NCBI GenBank assembly: GCA_012511175.1
Contig: JAAZGO010000024.1
Location: 1 to 64,000, forward strand
Length of the DNA: 64,000 bases
Direction: 5' to 3'
DNA from: Fastidiosipila sp.
Lineage (GTDB): Bacteria > Bacillota > Clostridia > Saccharofermentanales > DTU023
The translations under genes and the position numbers were made by a program. The notes under the pieces were generated by a model. It was not told where the DNA came from. It was given only the letters and a program-made list of their open reading frames with translations, and did no database searches. Shown one piece after another: positions 41,441 to 50,763 of the stretch (position 1 is the first letter of the stretch; the number at the start of each line of letters is the position of its first letter).

Positions 41441-42577
41441 TTAATCCGCGTACTTAAAGTTCACACTTTTCACAAAGGGAGGTGCAACGACCTTGAAAGG
41501 TACTCCTCGATTTCTTATCATGACCCGTACCTCTTCTTCCAACCCTACCGAATCCGCTTTGACCAATGCCAATGCGATCCCCTTTCGAAGCGTTGGGGAA
41601 AACCCGCCCGAAGTAATGAATCCGACTTCAAAGCCGCTGACGAAGACAGGATAACCTTCACGGGGGATCTCTCTTTCTTCACCAAGCAGGGCAATCAGTT
41701 CACGGGTTGTGTTCGCTTTCATTTTATTCCTGCCCCGAAATTCATGGTCAAAATCAACGGCAAAACTCATGCCGCCTTCAAGGGGGTTAATCTCCGCGGA
41801 AAGTTCATGTCCATACAGGGGAAGGCCTGCTTCGAGGCGAAGTATATCCCGCGCACCCAGTCCACAGGGAACGACGCCTTTTTTCAGGAGTTCATCCCAT
41901 ATCGTTGCGGCCACTTCAGCGGGGCAAAATACCTCATAGCCTCTTTCGCCTGTGTACCCTGTGCGGGAAATCATCATATTTCGCTTATGGCCGGGCACTT
42001 CCACTTGGATATGGTGAAAGACTTCAAGCGCTCTCAGGGCTTCACTGCCCTTCTCCCCAAGTCCCAAGGGCTCTGCCATGCTCAACATCACGGATAGGCT
42101 TTCAGGGCCCTGCACAGCAATCAGGGCATAGTGATCCGTCTCATCCAGTACCTCAATGCTATGTTCACGCTCCGGATAACGTTCTTTATACATCTCCATG
42201 CTTTCGGCAATATGAACCAAATCTTTTTCCTTGTTGGCTGCGTTGACGATCAACAGATAGCTTTCAGGTGCTATCGTATAGACCAGGCAGTCATCCACAA
42301 CACCTCCCTCGTCATTGCAGATAATCGCATAGCTAATCAGATCCGGATCCCCTTTTGCAACCTCATGACTCAGAAGCCAGTTGAGAAATCCGCCGCTCCC
42401 CCTGCCCCGGATAAGTACTTCGCCCATGTGTGAAACATCGAACATGCCTACCTTTCCGCGTACAGCCAAGACTTCTTCAATGATTCCTTCATACTGAAGT
42501 GGCATCTCCCATCCAGCGTAATCAGTCATTCGCGCCTTGAGGGCATAATGACGGTCATTCAAAGGGGTTTTGTTCAT
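41441..42577 (-). CDS. gcvT: GcvT-like aminomethyltransferase (orphan T-protein)
   Basis: A 378-residue protein of the glycine-cleavage T-protein family, which moves a methylene group to a tetrahydropterin. It has GGVVDDCLVY with the catalytic-type Asp, SRTGYTGERGYEVF and GLGARDILRLEAGLPLYG, all typical of true GcvT. No glycine-cleavage P or H protein is in the window. ATG 42577 has GGAGGA six bases upstream; 42583 would leave no spacing. It is divergent from a DAO-like flavoprotein, the partner expected in sarcosine or dimethylglycine demethylation. Whether the acceptor is folate or H4MPT cannot be read from sequence. Confidence 0.87.
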   Translation of the reverse strand: MNKTPLNDRHYALKARMTDYAGWEMPLQYEGIIEEVLAVRGKVGMFDVSHMGEVLIRGRGSGGFLNWLLSHEVAKGDPDLISYAIICNDEGGVVDDCLVYTIAPESYLLIVNAANKEKDLVHIAESMEMYKERYPEREHSIEVLDETDHYALIAVQGPESLSVMLSMAEPLGLGEKGSEALRALEVFHHIQVEVPGHKRNMMISRTGYTGERGYEVFCPAEVAATIWDELLKKGVVPCGLGARDILRLEAGLPLYGHELSAEINPLEGGMSFAVDFDHEFRGRNKMKANTTRELIALLGEEREIPREGYPVFVSGFEVGFITSGGFSPTLRKGIALALVKADSVGLEEEVRVMIRNRGVPFKVVAPPFVKSVNFKYAD

Positions 42578-42785
42578 GATCATTCCTCCTCATCCTTGGT
42601 TATTCATACCAAATATGTGACCAAGCATTCATTGTATTTATAGCAAATCACCGCAAAACCGACAAGTGACCACCCTCTTTTCACTGGCCCCGTCAATTAC
42701 TTGATTGCCGCGGTTTGCGAGGAGCGATTCTTGATGTCTATAATGACTTGAGCCTGGTCCACGCCAGGTATTGGGGAAGCGAAAA

Positions 42786-43931
42786 ATGAAGTCGGATATC
42801 GTGGTGATCGGTGGCGGTATTCTGGGTGCCACAGCTGCCTGGTCGCTTTCAAAAGAAGGCCACCGAGTTGTGATCCTGGAAAAAGGCGATCTGGTGTCAG
42901 GTGCCTCCGGGGGCAATTTGGGAAAACTCTCGGTCATGGAAAGGCAGGAAGACTGGCATATTCCGTTGGCACTGGAATCACTGGAACAATACGAGGAACT
43001 GAATAAGAGCACTGACATCGAATACTGCAACTGCGGGGGTACCATGCTGCTCCAATCACCGGCACTCTTCCTTGCTGCGCAGCAAATGAAAGAAGCGATG
43101 GATCGGGCGGGGGTGCCTTTGGAATTTTCTAAGGGGGAGTCAGCGCTGAGACATGAACCGAATTTGAACCTGCAAAGCATCTATGCCACGGTATTTTGTC
43201 CTTTGGAGAGTGTTCTTAACCCCATGCGCGCAACCTTGGCCTTTCTTGAACTTGCCAAGCAGCATGGGGCAACGGTACACACACATGCCAAAGTGGAAGG
43301 CTTTGAGATGTCCGGAAATACCATTCGCACTGTTAGGTCAACGGCCGGCTGTTTTCCTGCCGATGTCGTTGTGAACGCAGCTGGATCCTGGGCTGGTCCA
43401 TTGTGCAGGAAGCTGGACATTCATATTCCGGTTGGGCATCACCGGGCAATGGCCTGTGTGACTGAGCCAATCGCTCCCTGTATCAGGACGGCGGTCCTGG
43501 ACGGAAGTTTCTTGTCGCCGTCGACTGTTGCCGGAGACGTTTGCAGGATTACGATCGGAGTCGCACAGACTGCGCACGGCAGTCTGGTCATATCACGCGC
43601 CGCGGAGGAAGCAGACCTGGAAAACAAAGATGTATCTCTCGAGGGTTTGCGTAGGATGATACAGAATTTTCTACACTATTTCCCTTCACTTCATGCCATC
43701 GAAATCGTCCGGGCGTGGGCATGCGTGACCCCCCAGACTCTCGATGACCTGCCCGTATTTGGTTTCAGTGAGAAAGTACCCAATTTTTTTATTATTGCCG
43801 GGTTCAAAGGTGCATTTGGCACAGCCCCCGCCATTGGAAGAAAGGTTGCCCGAGCCATTGGAGACGGGTTGATCTGGGAAGGAGGCCTTTTTTCCCCGGA
43901 TCGCCTGCGGGCCAATTCGCCAATCAGCTGA
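42786..43931 (+). CDS. FAD-dependent amine oxidoreductase, DAO family (paralog 3)
   Basis: A 381-residue flavoprotein starting SDIVVIGGGILGATAAWSL. It is a paralog of the protein at 33940-35040 (shared SGASGGNLGKLSVMERQEDWH and a C-terminal AGFKGAFGTAPAIGRKVA). ATG 42786 follows GGGGAAGCGAAAA; a TTG at 42771 is less likely. It reads away from gcvT across about 200 bases, so both may respond to one signal. Likely substrates are N-methyl or simple amino acids such as sarcosine, glycine or D-amino acids. Confidence 0.83.
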   Translation: MKSDIVVIGGGILGATAAWSLSKEGHRVVILEKGDLVSGASGGNLGKLSVMERQEDWHIPLALESLEQYEELNKSTDIEYCNCGGTMLLQSPALFLAAQQMKEAMDRAGVPLEFSKGESALRHEPNLNLQSIYATVFCPLESVLNPMRATLAFLELAKQHGATVHTHAKVEGFEMSGNTIRTVRSTAGCFPADVVVNAAGSWAGPLCRKLDIHIPVGHHRAMACVTEPIAPCIRTAVLDGSFLSPSTVAGDVCRITIGVAQTAHGSLVISRAAEEADLENKDVSLEGLRRMIQNFLHYFPSLHAIEIVRAWACVTPQTLDDLPVFGFSEKVPNFFIIAGFKGAFGTAPAIGRKVARAIGDGLIWEGGLFSPDRLRANSPIS

Positions 43932-43947
43932 TCTCACGACGTGAGAT
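43931..43947. repeat. 17-base palindrome overlapping the flavoprotein stop codon
   Basis: ATCTCACG, one central base, CGTGAGAT. The first base is the last base of the TGA stop. No T-run follows, so it is either a weak transcript end or a protein-binding dyad. Confidence 0.5.
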
Positions 43948-44096
43948 GACGAGGCAGGAAATGTATGGTTGCCGCCGATACCGATAATCTCTCCGGAAAC
44001 TGTTTTGACGAGCACCTTGACCCGCCTGTGATCCAGCCCTCGTTTTTCCACCTTTTCAATGAATCACCTCACCGGTCATAGGCATATTTCCGGTTC

Positions 44097-44125
44097 TTGC
44101 ACCTCCGTGTGGTGTGGTATATACT
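44097..44125 (+). promoter_or_regulatory. Sigma-A promoter of the ubiX-ubiD operon
   Basis: TTGCAC (44097-44102), 17 bases, TATACT (44120-44125). The start would lie near 44132, leaving a leader of about 175 bases before ubiX, which contains a terminator-like structure. Confidence 0.6.
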
Positions 44126-44206
44126 GACGGCGTGGCGCGGTGATCCCGGCTGCGTGGGTTGCGGTTCCTCGGGCAAATCGGAAAATGGTTGCCACTTACC
44201 AGTTAT

Positions 44207-44260
44207 AGGGAGTTTGTTGAACCTTTCACAAAGGTTAAGCGCAACTCCCTTTTGTCTTTT
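44207..44260 (+). terminator. Terminator-like structure in the ubiX leader (attenuator candidate)
   Basis: An 8-bp outer stem AGGGAGTT (44207-44214) with AACTCCCT (44243-44250) encloses a 7-bp hairpin AACCTTT CAC AAAGGTT (44220-44236), followed by TTTTGTCTTTT. It lies between the promoter at 44097 and the ubiX start at 44308, so it would stop transcription within the leader unless overridden. It could also end the upstream flavoprotein transcript. Confidence 0.55.
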
Positions 44261-44307
44261 AATCGGGACTTTGCCTGGCCGGCTGCCACCTTCACGAAAG
44301 GATCGAT

Positions 44308-44982
44308 ATGGGACTTTACGTTATCGGTATTACTGGAGCATCGGGAACAGTCTATGCAAAGTCGCTGTTACTCGAACTCCTCTGCATGAACCACAACATT
44401 GACTTGATCATCTCAAGGGCTGGTTTGATTGTCGCCAATGAAGAGCTGGGCTGGCAAATACCTGAAAGCGAGGCTCAGGCATCGGTTTATTTCAGGGATC
44501 TTTTTCATGACCTTGCCGAGAAGGATAAAGGGCTGGTTGGACGAAAGCTGGGCAGAATCAACTATTATCATGACGATCATATCGCTGCACCTCCGGCCAG
44601 CGGCTCTTACCTGTCGGATGGAATGATTATCGTACCATGCTCCATGGGTGCTGCATCAGCTGTCGCGTCCGCCAGATCCGCAACCCTCTTGGAGAGAGCG
44701 GCGGACGTTGCGTTGAAGGAACATCGCCGGCTGGTCATCATTCCCCGCGAATCTCCAATGAGTGCCATCCACTTGAGAAATCTTCTGACTTTGGCACAAC
44801 TGGGCGTGCATGTCGTGCCGGCTTGCCCTTCCTTTTACCAGCAGCCCCGGTCACTTGACGATATGGTTGAGTATTTCACCTTGCGGACACTTGACCAAGT
44901 TGGAATTCATCAGGAGTCTGATCAGCGGTGGTCCCAGGCACAATCACCTGACAGGAAAGGATTCGAAAATGACGAAAATTAA
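44308..44982 (+). CDS. ubiX: UbiX-like flavin prenyltransferase
   Basis: A 224-residue protein that makes prenylated FMN, the cofactor required by UbiD decarboxylases. Motifs: GITGASGT (7-14), IVPCSMGAASAVASARS, LLERAADVALKEHRRLVIIPRES and SAIHLRNLLTLAQLG. The C-terminus is longer than in short UbiX proteins by about 25 hydrophilic residues. ATG 44308 has AAAGGATCGAT upstream. Its end overlaps the ubiD start by 14 bases, which marks the pair as a coupled unit. Confidence 0.92.
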   Translation: MGLYVIGITGASGTVYAKSLLLELLCMNHNIDLIISRAGLIVANEELGWQIPESEAQASVYFRDLFHDLAEKDKGLVGRKLGRINYYHDDHIAAPPASGSYLSDGMIIVPCSMGAASAVASARSATLLERAADVALKEHRRLVIIPRESPMSAIHLRNLLTLAQLGVHVVPACPSFYQQPRSLDDMVEYFTLRTLDQVGIHQESDQRWSQAQSPDRKGFENDEN

Positions 44983-46306
44983 TGATCTGCGGACTTTTAT
45001 TGAAGTATTGCAGCAAAACAACCGGATCGCCTTTATTGAAAAGGAAGTTGACTGGGATTCTGAGCTGGGGTCCGTATTGTCAACCCTGGAGCGATCGGGG
45101 GGGCGGGCCGGCTATTTTAAGCAGGTTAAGGGCAGCACCTTTCCAGTCGCAGGGGGTCTGCTGTCCTCCATGCAAAATGCAGCTCTGGCGCTTGGCTGCG
45201 AAGTTGACGAAATAACAGACTTTATTGAAGATCGTCTTACAAAACCTATCGCACCACTTCAAGTTGCAGAAGCTCCCTGCCAGGAGAATATCCTGACCGG
45301 TGACCAAATCGACCTGTTTTCATTGCCCATCCCGCGTCACGCACCGGGGGACGGGGGACGCTTCATCACGGGAGGTGTTATCTTTTCCAAGCGGCTTCGT
45401 GAGCCCTCCCGCCAGAACCTGTCATTCCAGCGTATGCATATCAAGGAGCGGGATAAGACCGGCATTATGATCAATGAGTGGCGGCACCTGCGCGATTTCT
45501 TGGACGAGGCCCAGGCGATGGGGCAAAAGCTTCCTATTTCAGTTGTTTGCGGGGCCGACCCGGTCGTTTACATTGCAGCAGGACTGCGATCCGATCTGGA
45601 CGAAGTCTCTCTTGCGGGCGCACTGCGCGGTGAAGCAGTTAAAGTAGTCAAGGGTATCACCAACGATATTCTGGTGCCTGCGCTGGCCGAGTTTGTCATT
45701 GAAGGCGAAATTGACCCGGACCGCCTCGAAATGGAAGGCCCCTTGGGCGAGTTTACGGGGCATTACAGCGAGCCATGGAACAGTCCCGTCTTTCAGGTAA
45801 CCGCCATCACGCACCGCAACGACGCCATCTACCAGACCATCAACGGCGGTTCTTTTGAACACATCAACCTGGGTAATTCCCTCCCGCGGGAACCCTTGCT
45901 CCACCAATTTACTTCTTATGTCAGTTCCGGCGTACTCGATGTCCATATACCAGCTTATGGCTGTGGCTTTCTGGTAATCGTCAAGATCAGGAAAAAGAAT
46001 CCCGGCGAACCCAAGAACGTAGCCTTGGCTGCCATGACGACCTATGTCAACATTAAAAATGTCATCATTGTTGACGAAGATATCGATATATACGACTCTT
46101 CTGACGTGTTGTGGGCCCTGTCAACCAGGGTCAAAAGTGATGAGGATATATTCTATGTGCCAAATGCCCAGGGGCACGAACTCGATCCTTCGTCGGACAA
46201 GCGGGGTGTGCAAACCAAGATGGGAATAGATGCTACCCGCGATACCGGGAGCCGTTGGCATGAACGCGTCATCTATCCGCAATTGGACCTTGCTGATTAC
46301 CTCTGA
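44969..46306 (+). CDS. ubiD: UbiD-family prenyl-FMN-dependent decarboxylase
   Basis: A 445-residue reversible (de)carboxylase using the UbiX product. EMEGPLGEFTGHY (from about residue 254) contains the conserved Glu residues of the E-R-E triad region; NLSFQRMHI supplies the Arg region. The family acts on aromatic, heteroaromatic and unsaturated acids. ATG 44969 is inside the ubiX end. Aldehyde dehydrogenase and Fe-alcohol dehydrogenase genes follow on the same strand, but the substrate cannot be named; a heterocyclic carboxylate would fit the rest of the window. Confidence 0.9.
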   Translation: MTKINDLRTFIEVLQQNNRIAFIEKEVDWDSELGSVLSTLERSGGRAGYFKQVKGSTFPVAGGLLSSMQNAALALGCEVDEITDFIEDRLTKPIAPLQVAEAPCQENILTGDQIDLFSLPIPRHAPGDGGRFITGGVIFSKRLREPSRQNLSFQRMHIKERDKTGIMINEWRHLRDFLDEAQAMGQKLPISVVCGADPVVYIAAGLRSDLDEVSLAGALRGEAVKVVKGITNDILVPALAEFVIEGEIDPDRLEMEGPLGEFTGHYSEPWNSPVFQVTAITHRNDAIYQTINGGSFEHINLGNSLPREPLLHQFTSYVSSGVLDVHIPAYGCGFLVIVKIRKKNPGEPKNVALAAMTTYVNIKNVIIVDEDIDIYDSSDVLWALSTRVKSDEDIFYVPNAQGHELDPSSDKRGVQTKMGIDATRDTGSRWHERVIYPQLDLADYL

Positions 46307-46433
46307 ACCGTGAGTTCATGACAAGGTCAGGTGCCCGCCTCTCCCGGAAGGATTCGGGAGAACGCATATCACATAAATAACAGGAAACTACGATCATGAG
46401 ATCGACAAAAAGGAAAGGAACGTAGGAGTTAGC

Positions 46434-47897
46434 ATGAGTTATGTCATCGGAGAATTTAAGAACTATGTAAAGGGAGTCTGGACGGATCCCGCGGACGGGC
46501 AGTTTCGTGAACAATTCACGACCATCGACGGAACGGCTGTTTCGAAATGTGCGCATTCGGGCAATTCTGACGTTGATGTCGCTGTAGCGGCCGCCAGAGA
46601 AGCGTTCGAGCTCGCAGATTGGAAAGAAAATCCGAGAAAGCGATCCAAGGCGCTGCAACACTGGGCAGATCGAATGCGCGAAAATGTTAAGGAATTGGCA
46701 ACTTTGCTCAGCTGGCAGGTTGGGAAACCCTACAAAGAGTCTTTCGGCGAAATGATGGGTGCGATCGGCTACATGGAATACTATGCCTCGGCAGCCCGCA
46801 CAATCTACGGCTCCAATATGTCGGTTGATGATGTGACCTTGTCCATCATGCTCCGTGAGCCCGTGGGTGTTATCGGTGTCATCGTTCCCTGGAACTATCC
46901 CATCACCCTCCTCATGCGCGATATGGCCCCCGCACTGGCAGCCGGCAATACGTGTGTCGTCAAACCTGCCGGACAAACTGCGGGCATCACCATGCGGGTC
47001 ATCGCCTTGCTGGATCAAGTCGAAGAATTTCCTCCTGGAGTGGTCAATGCTGTTTCGGGTCCCGGTTCGATCGTCGGCGATGTGCTGACCGGCCACCCTG
47101 ATGTTGACATGATCAACTTTACAGGCAGTGTCGATGTCGGCAAAACAATTATGCGTGCATGTTCCTCAACCATGAAAAAGGTTTCACTCGAACTTGGCGG
47201 GAAGTCAGCGAGCATCATTTTCTCCGACGCGGATCTTGAGAAGGCGCTACCCTACGCCTTGACCAGCATTTTCACCAATGCGGGGCAGTTGTGTACGTCA
47301 GCGTCGCGTATTCTCGTTGAAGAATCAATCGCAGAGGACTTTATCGCTCAACTGAAATCCGCGGTCGAGCAAATGCAGGTTGGCGATCCCTTTGATGCGG
47401 CAACTGCTATGGGGGCCATGAATACACCGCAGCAAATGGACACCGTCCTCAAATACATCGAGCTGGGAAAAACGCAAGGCACCCTATTAACCGGGGGCCA
47501 CCGGCTTGTGGGCAATGGACTTGAAAAGGGGTGCTTTATTGCACCAACTGTATTCGTTGACCTGCCACAGGATTCCCCCCTCATTCAGGAGGAAATCTTT
47601 GGTCCTGTACTCTGCGTCAATACATTCAAAACCGAGGAGGAAGCTGTTGAAATGGCAAATGGAACTGTCTTCGGCCTCGCTTCCGGTGTATGGACTCAGG
47701 ATATCAATAAAGCTGTCCGGGTCGGTAAAAAAATGAGGGCTGGAACATGCTGGATTAATTGTTACAATCGCTTGTTCAATGAGTGTGAAACGGGCGGGTA
47801 TAAGCAGAGCGGTCTTGACCGAGCAGGTGGCATCGAGGGAATCAAAAAGTTTACTGAGGTAAAACATCTCTGCATCGACTACAAGGAAAACCACTAA
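46434..47897 (+). CDS. NAD(P)-dependent aldehyde dehydrogenase, betaine-aldehyde-like
   Basis: A 487-residue aldehyde dehydrogenase oxidising an aldehyde to the acid. VIVPWNYPI is the cofactor-binding Asn segment, LELGGKSA holds the general-base Glu, and NAGQLCTSASR holds the nucleophilic Cys 287. The sequence is of the betaine-aldehyde/aminobutyraldehyde type. GGAGTTAGC lies just before the ATG. It follows ubiD by about 130 bases and precedes an iron alcohol dehydrogenase. Confidence 0.9.
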   Translation: MSYVIGEFKNYVKGVWTDPADGQFREQFTTIDGTAVSKCAHSGNSDVDVAVAAAREAFELADWKENPRKRSKALQHWADRMRENVKELATLLSWQVGKPYKESFGEMMGAIGYMEYYASAARTIYGSNMSVDDVTLSIMLREPVGVIGVIVPWNYPITLLMRDMAPALAAGNTCVVKPAGQTAGITMRVIALLDQVEEFPPGVVNAVSGPGSIVGDVLTGHPDVDMINFTGSVDVGKTIMRACSSTMKKVSLELGGKSASIIFSDADLEKALPYALTSIFTNAGQLCTSASRILVEESIAEDFIAQLKSAVEQMQVGDPFDAATAMGAMNTPQQMDTVLKYIELGKTQGTLLTGGHRLVGNGLEKGCFIAPTVFVDLPQDSPLIQEEIFGPVLCVNTFKTEEEAVEMANGTVFGLASGVWTQDINKAVRVGKKMRAGTCWINCYNRLFNECETGGYKQSGLDRAGGIEGIKKFTEVKHLCIDYKENH

Positions 47898-47981
47898 TCA
47901 GTCCTGCAACAAAGCTGCTTCAGATAGCTGAAGTGCGAACACAAATCGTTAAATTATGGAAAGGTTTCGAATAATTGAAAA

Positions 47982-49136
47982 ATGAACAGATTTTTACTTC
48001 CAACTGAGATGATATGGGGACAGGGTGCAGTTGCTGAATTGTCCCGGTTTGTTAAAGAAAAACAGAAGGTCATGATCGTCACCGACGCCTCCCTGGTCAA
48101 ACTCGGTGCAGCTGAAAAAGTAAGCAGTGTGATCAAGGATCTCAATGCCGAAGTCACCGTGTTTGATGCAATTCCGCAGAACCCGCACGCACCCGATGTT
48201 TACCATTGCCTGGATCAGGTCAAGGAAAGCGGAGCCCATCTCCTGGTTGCTTTAGGAGGAGGCAGTCCGATGGATGTTGCCAAGGTTGTTGCCATGATGG
48301 CGACAGATGGCGGCAAATTGGAAGACTACCAATGGAACTTCCGGCAGGCAACCGTCGCTCCCTTGCCCTACATTGCCATTCCTACCACGGCGGGAACGGG
48401 CTCCGAGGCTACGAAAACGGCTGTTATTGTGGATCGCGACACCAAAAAGGGCTTCGGGGGAGACGCCTTGTTTGCCAAGGCAGCTTTGTTGGATCCGGAA
48501 ATGACGGTCAGCCTCCCCGCACACCTCACAGCGACAACTGGCGCTGACGCACTGACTCACGCCATTGAGGCGTACGTTGGCAGGGGGCATCACCCCTGGA
48601 CCGATGCCATGGCTTTGGAGGCCATTACCTTGCTCGCCGAGTATTTGCCACTGGCCTACGCGGATGGTCATGATTTGCTTGCACGCGAAAAGGTGGCCTT
48701 GGCGGCAGCCATGGCTGGCTTGGCGATGGATCAAAGCGGCCTGGGAATCGTTCACTCCGTGAGCGGGCCGATTGCCAGCCACTATGACGTACCTCACGGT
48801 CTTTCCAACGCCGTCTTATTGGTAGAAGGCATGAAATACAATTTGCAGACAGTACCTGCCCGCTTTGCACGCGTCGCCAGGGCAATGGGGGTGGACACGA
48901 CGTCCATGAGTGACCATGAAGCTGCTGAAGCCGCTGTTGATGCCGTTGACAGGATGTTCCAGAATATGAAGGTTCCGGGTGACCTCAGTGATTACTTTGA
49001 GCAATATGGAGCAAAAGAAGAGGACATCCCGAAATTTGCTGAAGAAGCATGTGCCATGTTCCTGATGCGAAACAATCCCAGGACACCTGTTCCGGAAGAA
49101 ATGGAAGTCATCATCAGAAAAGCGCTTGGCTGTTGA
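47982..49136 (+). CDS. Iron-containing (type III) alcohol dehydrogenase
   Basis: A 384-residue NAD-linked alcohol dehydrogenase. LVALGGGSPMDVAK binds the cofactor, and the metal ligands lie in GADALTHAIEAYVG, GIVHSVSG and SHYDVPHG. The ribosome binding site is weak. It probably interconverts the alcohol and the aldehyde handled by the preceding dehydrogenase. A bidirectional terminator follows. Confidence 0.9.
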   Translation: MNRFLLPTEMIWGQGAVAELSRFVKEKQKVMIVTDASLVKLGAAEKVSSVIKDLNAEVTVFDAIPQNPHAPDVYHCLDQVKESGAHLLVALGGGSPMDVAKVVAMMATDGGKLEDYQWNFRQATVAPLPYIAIPTTAGTGSEATKTAVIVDRDTKKGFGGDALFAKAALLDPEMTVSLPAHLTATTGADALTHAIEAYVGRGHHPWTDAMALEAITLLAEYLPLAYADGHDLLAREKVALAAAMAGLAMDQSGLGIVHSVSGPIASHYDVPHGLSNAVLLVEGMKYNLQTVPARFARVARAMGVDTTSMSDHEAAEAAVDAVDRMFQNMKVPGDLSDYFEQYGAKEEDIPKFAEEACAMFLMRNNPRTPVPEEMEVIIRKALGC

Positions 49137-49171
49137 TACTGCCCGCGGCCAGCTTCAACCTGATGACAACA

Positions 49172-49212
49172 AAAGCCCGCCGGTGCCTTTTACGGTACCG
49201 GCGGGCTTTCTG
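49172..49212. terminator. Bidirectional rho-independent terminator
   Basis: A 16-bp stem (AAAGCCCGCCGGTGCC with its complement, one G-T pair) and a 6-base loop TTTTAC. T-rich flanks on both strands end the Fe-alcohol dehydrogenase gene (plus) and the YgeY-like gene (minus). Confidence 0.9.
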
Positions 49213-49256
49213 TTTCATCTTGCATGGATAGGTGGAGGTCTGTAATACCTCGATAA

Positions 49257-50465
49257 TTAGTCTTTTTTGGGCACGAACAGGGGCAGGGCAGCGTAGAATT
49301 GAATCGCCTTGATCAGCTCATCGACTCTCACCTGATCTTCACTTGAATGGCAGTACGCCTCCTCTCCAGGACCAAAGCCCAGGGCGGGGATGCCTTCACG
49401 GCCACAAAGATGCGTTGCATTCGTGCTGAAGTCCCACTTGGTTATTTCAGGGGCCTTTCCGAATAGACCTTCATAGGCCTTGGCTCCGGCCTGGACCAAT
49501 TCGTGCTCTTCATCCAAGACCCATGAGGGGAAGTAATCAAGAGCCGTAATCTCATAACCGGAATAGGTAACAACTTGCTCCGTTGCGATTTCAGGTTTTA
49601 CACCTTCAATACCCTGGGAGAAGGCCCGTGCCTCTTCCAGGAGATCCTCGGCAGTTTCGCCGCACGAAATCCGGCGGTCGCAGGTTATGATGACTTCGCC
49701 AGGGATGGTGTTCATCGAGGGTGTTTTACACTCAACATGAGTCACCTCGATGGTACCTTTACCCAGGAAAGGGTCTTCCCTGAAATCGTCAAACTCGTCA
49801 ATTGCCTTGATGATCGGCAGTGATTTAATCAGCGCGTTTTCACCGCGCCAGGCTGCTGATGCATGCGCGGCTTTCCCCGGCACGCTGATGCGGATCAAGG
49901 CGCGCCCCTTATGTCCCCGCATCAGGCGCAGGTTGCTGGACTCGGCAACCAGTACGTAATCGGGCTGTATATCGGGTGATTCCTCCATCATCGCTTTGAC
50001 ACAGGCGCCTTCAACATCCTCTTCCGCCACTGATCCGGAGACCCAAAGGGTGAAATCTTTATCCAGCCCCAGCTCTTTCAGCGTCTTGCCGGCCCAGGTA
50101 ATGCCCATTAAACAGCCCTTGTCATCAACAGCGCCGCGACCGTGAATGACACCGTCTTCGAGATGGCCCGACAGGGGAGGGAATTTCCAGGCAGCGGGGT
50201 CACCTGTTTCGACCGTGTCTATGTGGGCGTCATATAGAAGGACTGTTTTACCCTGTCCAACCCGCCCCAGCACGTTCCCAACCTTATCGATCCGCACTTC
50301 ATCAAATCCATAAGTACGCATTTTATCGGCAAGAAAAGCGACCGCCTCTCCTTCGTTGTATGTCAAGCTTTCGATTGCAATGAAATCCTGTAAATCTTTC
50401 GTAATCTGATCTTGATTGCCTTCGATGCAGTTCTTGATCTTTTCCAAAACTTCTGTTTTCTCCAT
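49257..50465 (-). CDS. M20-family metallohydrolase, YgeY-like (copy 2)
   Basis: A 402-residue M20 amidohydrolase with DAHIDTV, GRGAVDDKG, the GSVAEEDVEG general-base region and a C-terminal EAYCHSSED. It is strongly alike to the copy at 8402-9619. YgeY-type proteins are found beside YgeW carbamoyltransferases, and here a YgeW-like gene is divergent from it across 400 bases. Its own substrate is uncharacterised; a carbamoyl or N-acyl amino acid is plausible. Confidence 0.87.
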   Translation of the reverse strand: MEKTEVLEKIKNCIEGNQDQITKDLQDFIAIESLTYNEGEAVAFLADKMRTYGFDEVRIDKVGNVLGRVGQGKTVLLYDAHIDTVETGDPAAWKFPPLSGHLEDGVIHGRGAVDDKGCLMGITWAGKTLKELGLDKDFTLWVSGSVAEEDVEGACVKAMMEESPDIQPDYVLVAESSNLRLMRGHKGRALIRISVPGKAAHASAAWRGENALIKSLPIIKAIDEFDDFREDPFLGKGTIEVTHVECKTPSMNTIPGEVIITCDRRISCGETAEDLLEEARAFSQGIEGVKPEIATEQVVTYSGYEITALDYFPSWVLDEEHELVQAGAKAYEGLFGKAPEITKWDFSTNATHLCGREGIPALGFGPGEEAYCHSSEDQVRVDELIKAIQFYAALPLFVPKKD

Positions 50466-50534
50466 ATTCGGGATCCTCTCTTCATCGATATTTTTTCGCG
50501 TTTGCGACAGTCGCCAGAATGGCCAAGCGAGTCC

Positions 50535-50563
50535 ACTCTAGCATAGGATCAAGTTGCTGACAA
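50535..50563 (-). promoter_or_regulatory. Promoter of the ygeY-like gene
   Basis: TTGTCA (50558-50563), 17 bases, TAGAGT (50535-50540) on the minus strand, about 70 bases upstream of the start codon. Confidence 0.5.
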
Positions 50564-50763
50564 GAAAGCGATCTACCTGGCAAGTAATGCCTGCGAAATA
50601 GACATCGCCGTTTCATGACCCGCTTCCAATTGAGCGGTCGCCGACCGGTGAAGCAGAAAAGGCAACTGGACGCAGAGTCAGATTGTCCATGGATTCAGCC
50701 GGTATTTATTGAGAAGGCTGTGAATTATGTTCCAAGACTCAATTTGCTTGGCAATTCGGCTGG

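Noticed and set aside
46340-46361. TCTCCCG/CGGGAGA hairpin between ubiD and the aldehyde dehydrogenase gene
   Set aside because: Short stem, long loop and no T-run; not enough to call a terminator.
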